Shown: positions 58,151-64,000 of the stretch, piece by piece
How positions within the stretch are numbered: the stretch's first letter is position 1
How the letters are laid out: every line of letters starts with the position of its first letter
NCBI RefSeq assembly: GCF_000148725.1
Contig: NZ_GL476311.1
Location: 379,501-443,500, forward strand
Reading direction: 5' to 3'
Source of the DNA: Roseibium sp. TrichSKD4
GTDB lineage: Bacteria > Pseudomonadota > Alphaproteobacteria > Rhizobiales > Stappiaceae
DNA: 64,000 nt
Position numbers and translations under genes: made by a program
Notes under the pieces: model-generated
The model's input: the letters and a program-made list of their open reading frames with translations, nothing else
What the model was told of the DNA's origin: nothing
The model's database searches: none

Positions 58151-58936
58151 TTATTCGCGGTTGCCGAACAGCTGCAGCAGCATCAGGAACAGGTTGATGA
58201 AGTCGAGGTAGAGGCGCAGGGCACCCATCACGGACTTCTTGGTCGCAACCTCGTGGCCGTCACCTTCGTAGTACATCTCCTTGATCTGCTGTGTGTCGTA
58301 AGCCGTCAGGCCTGCGAACACGAGAACACCGATAACGGAGATCGCGAACTGCAATGCCGAAGATTCTAGGAAGAGCATGTTCACTAAGGACGCGATGAAG
58401 ATGCCGATCAGACCCATGACCAGGAACGAGCCCAAGCCGGACAGGTCCTTTTTCGTCGTGTAACCAAAGAGGCTCAAACCGCCGAAGGCTGCTGCTGTGA
58501 TGAAGAAAACGCGTGCAATCGAGCCACCTGTATAAACGAGGAAGATCGAGGACAGCGAAACGCCCATAACAGCGGCGTAAACGAGGAACATGGTGCGGGC
58601 ACCAGATGCGCTCATGGATTGGATGCGGAATGAAAGCCACAGAACCATGCCAAGCGGTGCGAGCATGACGACCCACTTCAGCGGGCTGCCGTAAAGCGTC
58701 GCGCCCAATTGCGTTAGAAGCTGACCGTTGCCCAGCTGTGCAACGGCTGCGCTCGGGTCGCTGGTTGTTGCCAGCATTGCTGTACCCAGCGCGAAAAAGC
58801 CTGTGAGAGCCAGACCAAAGGTCATGTAGTTGTAGACGCCCAGCATGTAGGCGCGCAGGCCCTCATCAATGCCGGCCTCGGCGTGGCTGCCGGCAACCTG
58901 ATACGGAGCCTGAGTGTTCCGGTCGAAGGTCGACAT
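58151..58936 (-). CDS. Bax inhibitor-1/YccA family membrane protein
   Basis: A 261-residue protein with seven hydrophobic helices. The start (DEGLRAYMLGVYNYMTFGLA) and the end (LRLYLDFINLFLMLLQLFGN) are typical of alphaproteobacterial BI-1/YccA proteins. Members modulate FtsH or behave as pH-dependent calcium channels; the role here is not known. A good promoter lies upstream. Confidence 0.88.
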   Translation of the reverse strand: MSTFDRNTQAPYQVAGSHAEAGIDEGLRAYMLGVYNYMTFGLALTGFFALGTAMLATTSDPSAAVAQLGNGQLLTQLGATLYGSPLKWVVMLAPLGMVLWLSFRIQSMSASGARTMFLVYAAVMGVSLSSIFLVYTGGSIARVFFITAAAFGGLSLFGYTTKKDLSGLGSFLVMGLIGIFIASLVNMLFLESSALQFAISVIGVLVFAGLTAYDTQQIKEMYYEGDGHEVATKKSVMGALRLYLDFINLFLMLLQLFGNRE

Positions 58937-58997
58937 AATGTATTGCTTCCCCTTTGTTTTGAGACAAAAGCCACAGGGCTCTTGATGGTTTTCTCGT

Positions 58998-59025
58998 ATA
59001 ATATGGTATGTGTCAGTTCGTACAA
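58998..59025 (-). promoter_or_regulatory. sigma70-type promoter of the BI-1/YccA gene
   Basis: On the minus strand: TTGTAC (59025-59020), 16-bp spacer, TATTAT (59003-58998), about 60 bp before the ATG at 58936. Confidence 0.6.
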
Positions 59026-59109
59026 CAAGCGGAAAAGTACGAAAAAATCATTACAGAATTTTCATGTTATGCGCGATTATAGCGCATATTACACGTCAGT
59101 TCTGCAGAA

Positions 59110-61677
59110 TTATAGATTTCTCAGAACCGGAGCCGGTTTTTCGCCAAGCACTTTCCATGTTCCGATAAGGCCGAAACCAACAGTCAGTATAAGTGCTGCA
59201 ATTGCTGCGCTAATCGCTGTCATTGGCATGATGGCAAAAGTTCCGCCCATGATCTGGACAATGACAAACCAGGCTGCAAGGCCACCGGCCACAAGCGCAA
59301 ACAGTGCGGTGGACAGACCGAGCATGGCGTATTCCAGTCCGTAAGCCATGATAAGCCGCGGCCGCGTCGCGCCAATGGTCTTCAGGATCACTGCATCATA
59401 AATGCGGCTGCGGTGGCCGGCGGCAAGTGCCCCGGCCAACACAAGAACACTGGCTATCAGCGTAACCGACGATGCACCGCGAATGGCCCATGCGAGTTGT
59501 TCAATCAGTGAATTGACCTGCGAAATTGCATCTTTCACACGCACGGTTGTCACGGTTGGAAAGGCGTTTGAGACAGAGCGCAAAACGTCCATTTCTGTTT
59601 CAAAGCTCGGCTCATTTTCCCATCCAAGGGTCATGAGGTGGGCATGCGGGGCACCGGCAAAGGTGTTGGGCGAGAACACCAGCACGAAGTTGATGGACAT
59701 GGTTTGCCATTCAATCTCGCGGGTGTTGGCAATTTCCGCCGTAATTTCCCGGCCCAAAACATTGACGGTCAATTCATCGCCGAGGCTGAGTCCCAATTCT
59801 CGGAACGCTTCGTCTTCGATGGAAACAAGTGGTTTTCCGGAATAGTTTTCATCCCACCATTCACCTTCAACGATTTTGGCGTTTTCAGGGGCTGTGGCCT
59901 GATAGGTGATGCCTCGGTCTCCGCGCAGGATCCATCCGGAGCCACCGGACGTGTCGTAGTCCTCAGACGGAATACCTCTCAAGCGGGTTACCCGTCCGCG
60001 CAGCATGGGAACGCTCTCAATTGTTCCACCAGCGGCTTCGGTATTCAGATGAGCTTGAAATGCATCTTTCTCGTGGTTTTGAATATCAATGAAAAAGAAG
60101 CTTGGGGCTTCTCCGGCGACGTTTGAACTCAGTTCCTTGCGCAAATTGCCGTCGATCAGGGCCAGCGCGACAAGAAGGGACAGACCAAGCCCGAGTGAGA
60201 GAACCACAGAGGGAGTCAGAGCACCGGGGCGGTAAATGTTTGCGATTGCCAACCGCAGCTCGGTTGAACGAACTTTCGGCGCGCGGCGGGCCAGTAACAT
60301 GATGGCGCGGGCAACAATGGCCAGCAAAACGAAGGCAGCGGCTGAAGCAGATACATAAACAAGTGCCAGATTGCGCTCATGCGACATGAAGATCGCAAGC
60401 CCGCCGAGCACCAAGACCATCAATGTGGTGCCAATGAGATACCGCTTGCGCGGCCAACGGCGTTGGCCGGATACCTGATCGCGAAAAAGCGCGGTTGGCG
60501 GGACATCATGTGCACGGCCCAAAGGCCAAAGTGCAAAAGTGAGTGCGGTCAGGAAACCGTACAGGAGCCCGAGACCCAGCTCCAATGGGTAAATGCCAAC
60601 AGCTAGTTCGACAGGCAAAACGCTGCCCAAAACAAGCCCGGCAGCAAATGGAATAATGGCTCCAAAGATCAGGCCGATGCCGATGCCAATGCCAGCAAGC
60701 AACATCATTTGCACTAGATAGACTTGGAAAACGAACCCGCCTGTCGCGCCCAGACATTTGAAGCTGGCGATGACTTCACGCTTTGTTTCCAGGAAGGCGC
60801 GAATAGCGTTTGCCACCCCAACCCCGCCGACGACCAGTGCGGTCAGTCCAACCAGTGTCAGGAACTGCGCAAACCGGCCAATGCTGCGCTGGAGGCCGGG
60901 TGATGCATTGGCGCGCGAGCGCACGCGCCATCCAGATTCAGATTCCGTTTTTTCTGCCGCCTCGGCGATGGATGCAAACTCGGCCTCGCTGGTGCCTGCC
61001 GGAAGCCGGAGGCGGTAATGCCAACGGACCAGACTTCCCGGTTGGACGAGACCGGTATTTTCCAGGGCTGCATCCGACACCATCAGCCTTGGCCCGAATT
61101 CGAGACCGCTTGCCAGTTTATCTGGTTCGTTCTCAATCAGGTCGGTGATGACAACACGCGCCTTGCCAAGATTGAGTGTGTCGCCGACCGACACATTCAG
61201 GCGAGCCAACAAAGAGGCATCTGCGACAACGCCCCAGGCACCACTCTCTTGTTTGCTCAACGCGCTGTTTGAAGCTGTCCCGTTTTGCAGCAAAAGATCG
61301 CCGTAGAGCGGGTAGGCCGTATCGATGGCTTTCAGCTCCACTAGCGCTTGATCAACGCCGTTTTCTAGCCGTGCCATGGCTCGCAGGGTGGCGACGCGGG
61401 AAATATCTCCAAGGCCGTTCAGATACTTCAGTTCATCATCGCTGGCCTGACGGTGTACGATTGAAACAGAGAGGTCGCCACCCAGAATGGATTGACCTTC
61501 GGCGGAAATGCCTTCGGTCAGGGATCGCGATAGAGAACTGACGCCTGAAATGGCAGCCACACCCAGCGCAATGCAGGCAATGAAGATGTAAAAGCCCTTC
61601 AAGCCACCGCGTAATTCGCGCAAGGCAAAACGAACAGCAAGCCGGAGGCTGGCCGGATTGGAAGTGCTGGTGGTCAT
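59110..61677 (-). CDS. FtsX-like ABC transporter permease (YbbP type)
   Basis: An 855-residue membrane protein from ATG 61677, inside the stop of the ATPase gene (ATGA). It has the layout of large FtsX/MacB-type permeases of the YbbP group: an N-terminal helix, a periplasmic domain, then three helices near 260-400, further helices near 420-520, a second periplasmic domain and a C-terminal group of helices. With the ATPase it forms an exporter, and the arylesterase gene is divergent, as in the ybbAP-tesA set of other Proteobacteria. Confidence 0.88.
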   Translation of the reverse strand: MTTSTSNPASLRLAVRFALRELRGGLKGFYIFIACIALGVAAISGVSSLSRSLTEGISAEGQSILGGDLSVSIVHRQASDDELKYLNGLGDISRVATLRAMARLENGVDQALVELKAIDTAYPLYGDLLLQNGTASNSALSKQESGAWGVVADASLLARLNVSVGDTLNLGKARVVITDLIENEPDKLASGLEFGPRLMVSDAALENTGLVQPGSLVRWHYRLRLPAGTSEAEFASIAEAAEKTESESGWRVRSRANASPGLQRSIGRFAQFLTLVGLTALVVGGVGVANAIRAFLETKREVIASFKCLGATGGFVFQVYLVQMMLLAGIGIGIGLIFGAIIPFAAGLVLGSVLPVELAVGIYPLELGLGLLYGFLTALTFALWPLGRAHDVPPTALFRDQVSGQRRWPRKRYLIGTTLMVLVLGGLAIFMSHERNLALVYVSASAAAFVLLAIVARAIMLLARRAPKVRSTELRLAIANIYRPGALTPSVVLSLGLGLSLLVALALIDGNLRKELSSNVAGEAPSFFFIDIQNHEKDAFQAHLNTEAAGGTIESVPMLRGRVTRLRGIPSEDYDTSGGSGWILRGDRGITYQATAPENAKIVEGEWWDENYSGKPLVSIEDEAFRELGLSLGDELTVNVLGREITAEIANTREIEWQTMSINFVLVFSPNTFAGAPHAHLMTLGWENEPSFETEMDVLRSVSNAFPTVTTVRVKDAISQVNSLIEQLAWAIRGASSVTLIASVLVLAGALAAGHRSRIYDAVILKTIGATRPRLIMAYGLEYAMLGLSTALFALVAGGLAAWFVIVQIMGGTFAIMPMTAISAAIAALILTVGFGLIGTWKVLGEKPAPVLRNL

Positions 61678-62390
61678 GCCCGGATGCTTTCCTTTGCAGG
61701 ATGTACATCTGAGGCGGCTTCTTCGATTTCTCCGGATCGCACACGGATGGTTCGGTCGCATTGGTCTGCAAGCGCCGGGTCATGGGTGACGAGCACAAGC
61801 GTTGTCTTCCGCTCTCTTTGGACAGAAAACATCAAATCAACGATTTGCGCGCCGGTTGTCTCATCAAGGTTTCCGGTTGGCTCATCCGCGATCAGGATCT
61901 TGGGTTCCACAACGAGCGCGCGGGCAACGGCCACCCGTTGCTGTTCGCCCCCAGACATTTGGGCCGGGTAGTGGTGAAGGCGATGGCCGAGACCGACGGC
62001 CTCAAGTTCTGCTTCGGCTTTTTCGAACGCATCAGATCGTCCGGCCAGTTCCAAGGGAACTGCAACGTTTTCAAGTGCGGTCATGTTTGGAACGAGATGG
62101 AAGGACTGAAAGATAATTCCGACATTTTGACCACGGAATTGGGCAAGGGCATCTTCGGATAAGGGGCCAAGTTCAGAACCTGCCACATGAACGCTGCCTT
62201 CATCCGCTCGTTCCAGTCCGGCCATGACCATCAACAGGGTCGACTTTCCGGACCCGGAGGGGCCGACAAGACCAACAGATTGTCCTGCTTCAATGTCGAG
62301 CGTCACGCCCTTTAAGATGTGGACCCGCCCCGCGCCGTCTCCGAGTGTCAAATGCACATCCTTGAGCGCGATTGCCGGTTCGTTCGCCAT
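61674..62390 (-). CDS. ABC transporter ATP-binding protein (YbbA type)
   Basis: A 238-residue protein from ATG 62390. Walker A GPSGSGKST, Q-loop (IIFQSFHLVPNMTALENV), signature MSGGEQQRVAVARAL and Walker B ILIADEPTGNLDE are all intact; the EPTGNLD wording is that of the LolD/MacB/YbbA group. It energises the permease encoded next (ATGA overlap). Confidence 0.92.
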   Translation of the reverse strand: MANEPAIALKDVHLTLGDGAGRVHILKGVTLDIEAGQSVGLVGPSGSGKSTLLMVMAGLERADEGSVHVAGSELGPLSEDALAQFRGQNVGIIFQSFHLVPNMTALENVAVPLELAGRSDAFEKAEAELEAVGLGHRLHHYPAQMSGGEQQRVAVARALVVEPKILIADEPTGNLDETTGAQIVDLMFSVQRERKTTLVLVTHDPALADQCDRTIRVRSGEIEEAASDVHPAKESIRA

Positions 62391-62500
62391 ATTCCAACCT
62401 GTAAAATTTCCAAACGTGAACTTTGATGGTTGCTTATGCCACCAACTGCCACGATATGGTGCCATAATCAGGGCTTTCCAGACCGATTGAGAACAATAAA

Positions 62501-63130
62501 ATGTATCGATTTGTAATCGCTTTCATCGCAGCCATTTTGCTTCCTGTCGCAGCGGTAGCAAAAGATGAGCCTCTTCAAGTGGTTGTGCTTGGAGACAGCC
62601 TGTCTGCCGGCTATCAATTGCCTCCCGAAGAGGCGTTTCCCGCCCAACTTCAAAAAGCGCTGAGAGATCGTGGGCATGCAGTGACTGTGGTCAATGCGGG
62701 CGTGTCGGGAGATACGAGCTCGGGCGGACTGTCGCGATTGGACTGGTCAGTAGGGGCCAAGGCTAGTGCTGTGATCCTGGAATTGGGCGCAAATGATGCC
62801 TTGCGGGGTATTTCGCCAGAGGTAACGCGAAAGAATATTGATGCCATGGTCAACCGCTTATCGGAGCGCGGTGTGGACGTTCTAGTGGCTGGAATGTTGG
62901 CCCCACGCAATCTTGGCGACGAGTATGCGGCGGCATTTGATCCAATTTTTGCCGATGTTGCCGAGGCGCATGGGGCGCTTCATTATCCTTTTTTTCTGGA
63001 AGGGGTTGCTCTTGATCCGAAGCTGAACCTTGCTGATGGAATGCATCCGAATGGAGAGGGTGTTTCCGTGATTGTTTCAAATATGCTACCGGTTGTCGAA
63101 GAGTTACTGGCCCGCGCTGCTGCGCGATAA
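62501..63130 (+). CDS. tesA: arylesterase / lysophospholipase L1 (TesA-like SGNH hydrolase)
   Basis: A 209-residue protein with signal peptide (1-20, ending VAAVAK). SGNH blocks: GDSLSAGYQ (nucleophile Ser), the Gly block NAGVSGDTSSGG, the Asn block ELGANDALRG, and the catalytic Asp-His pair DGMHPNG. A periplasmic esterase or thioesterase. It is divergent from the ABC genes across a 110-bp promoter region. Confidence 0.9.
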   Translation: MYRFVIAFIAAILLPVAAVAKDEPLQVVVLGDSLSAGYQLPPEEAFPAQLQKALRDRGHAVTVVNAGVSGDTSSGGLSRLDWSVGAKASAVILELGANDALRGISPEVTRKNIDAMVNRLSERGVDVLVAGMLAPRNLGDEYAAAFDPIFADVAEAHGALHYPFFLEGVALDPKLNLADGMHPNGEGVSVIVSNMLPVVEELLARAAAR

Positions 63131-63176
63131 TGCGCTTTCCTGCCAATCCGTTTCAAACTTCCAAAAGGACTGCCTG

Positions 63177-64000
63177 ATGGACTATCGCCGTCTCGGACGA
63201 ACCGACCTTGATGTGAGCAGCATCTGTCTGGGGACAATGACCTATGGCGAGCAGAATACCGAAAAGGAAGGCCATGCCCAGATGGACGTTTCCGTCGGTC
63301 ATGGTGTGAATTTTTTTGATACGGCCGAGCTTTATCCGATCATGCCAAACCGGGAAACGCAAGGGCGGACCGAGCGAATCATTGGCAGCTGGTTCAAGGC
63401 TCGCGGCAATCGCGACAAGATTGTTCTGGCGACCAAGGTGGTTGGGCGCACGGAAATGGACTGGTTTCGCGAAGATGGCTCATTGGGGCGTCTGACCCGC
63501 AATCAAATTGAAGAAGCCGTAAATCGCAGTCTGAAGAACCTGCAGACTGACTATATCGACCTCTACCAGCTTCATTGGCCGGACCGAAATGTTTCAGGGT
63601 TTGGCTCCAACCTGACCCGCTGGGCCGATGTCGATCCGGCAGAGGATGAAAACTCTATCGAGAGCACCTTGGAAGTGCTGCAGGATTTAGTGAAGGCTGG
63701 GAAAATTCGCCATGTCGGTCTTTCCAACGAAAGCGCTTGGGGCACAATGCGCTATGTCGCAGCTGCCGAGCGCTATGGATTGCCTCGTGTGGTGTCCATT
63801 CAAAATGCCTACTCGCTGCTGAACCGTACCTTTGAAGTTAATCTGGCGGAAATCGCTTTGCGTGAAAATGTTGGCCTTTTGGCTTATTCAGCACTTGCTC
63901 AGGGGTATTTGACCGGAAAATACAAGGACGGTGCGCGCCCAGCGGGTGCGCGTAAGACTTTGTTTGACCGACTGCAACGCTATGAAAAGCCGGGTGCGGC
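63177..64000 (+). CDS. aldo/keto reductase (Tas-like), partial (C-terminus outside window)
   Basis: ATG 63177 follows AAAAGGA; the frame stays open to the window end (about 274 codons). The start YRRLGRTDLDVSSICLGTMT and the catalytic tetrad elements FFDTAELYP (Asp, Tyr), ATKVVGR (Lys) and YQLHWPDR (His) identify an NADPH-dependent aldo/keto reductase of the Tas group, whose members carry an extra loop after the Tyr. Substrate unknown. Confidence 0.88.
   Translation, partial: MDYRRLGRTDLDVSSICLGTMTYGEQNTEKEGHAQMDVSVGHGVNFFDTAELYPIMPNRETQGRTERIIGSWFKARGNRDKIVLATKVVGRTEMDWFREDGSLGRLTRNQIEEAVNRSLKNLQTDYIDLYQLHWPDRNVSGFGSNLTRWADVDPAEDENSIESTLEVLQDLVKAGKIRHVGLSNESAWGTMRYVAAAERYGLPRVVSIQNAYSLLNRTFEVNLAEIALRENVGLLAYSALAQGYLTGKYKDGARPAGARKTLFDRLQRYEKPGA

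Noticed and set aside
1-64000. CRISPR arrays, insertion sequences, rRNA and intact tRNA genes
   Set aside because: No regularly spaced repeats, no transposase frame, and no rRNA or complete cloverleaf sequence were seen on either strand.

Overview
The window is alphaproteobacterial. It carries GcrA-type and GapR (DUF2312) regulators, DUF2794, gene-transfer-agent-like tail proteins, and a typical alphaproteobacterial core-gene neighbourhood (ppa, dsbB, yqaA-like, YccA/BI-1, an FtsX-type ABC exporter beside an arylesterase). Base composition is moderate in GC. A marine Hyphomicrobiales or Rhodobacterales host is plausible, but the genus cannot be fixed from this sequence. I see no rRNA gene, intact tRNA gene, CRISPR array or recognisable insertion sequence.

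Region A (1-9823) is part of a mobilizable or conjugative element that continues beyond the left edge. It has a VirD4/TraG-type coupling protein (cut by the window), two small partners, a zinc-ribbon-like protein, a relaxase fused to a RecD-like helicase, and a MobC-like ribbon-helix-helix protein. Its cargo is an HRxxGPA-repeat protein and a three-gene cluster built around a secreted caspase-like peptidase. A 356-bp non-coding stretch in front of the integrase may hold oriT and/or an attachment site.

Region B (about 9824-47911, possibly to 50785) is an apparently complete temperate siphophage. It starts with integrase and an excisionase-like protein. A long leftward operon of small genes follows, including a PAPS-reductase-like protein and a TerB-like protein. 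The immunity region has a repressor and a Cro-like protein, and two near-identical operator palindromes control the divergent early promoters. The rightward early operon encodes a CII-like regulator, a GcrA-like protein, an orphan DNA methyltransferase, a GapR-like protein and a replication-type winged-helix protein, and ends in a NusG-like protein. After a roughly 200-nt leader with an intrinsic terminator come HNH, terminase, HK97-type head genes, lambda/GTA-like tail genes (with a probable programmed -1 frameshift) and a lysis cassette with overlapping spanin-like genes. A TPR protein and a D12-class adenine methyltransferase sit at the right end as probable cargo.

Region C (about 50786-64000) is chromosome: a GGDEF-EAL protein, a YqaA-like membrane protein, DsbB, a zincin-like metallopeptidase, pyrophosphatase, GNAT, DUF2794, BI-1/YccA, the ABC exporter with its divergent arylesterase, and the start of an aldo/keto reductase. 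The junction is marked by a 20-bp sequence that reads like the 3' end of a tRNA (50766-50785). No second copy is in the window, so the other end of the island may lie to the left of it.

The most interesting points are: the split caspase/DUF4384 pair, the phage copy of the GcrA-methyltransferase-GapR cell-cycle circuit, the NusG-like protein placed just before a terminator-containing late leader, the matched repressor operators, and the GGGAAAT frameshift site in the tail chaperone.
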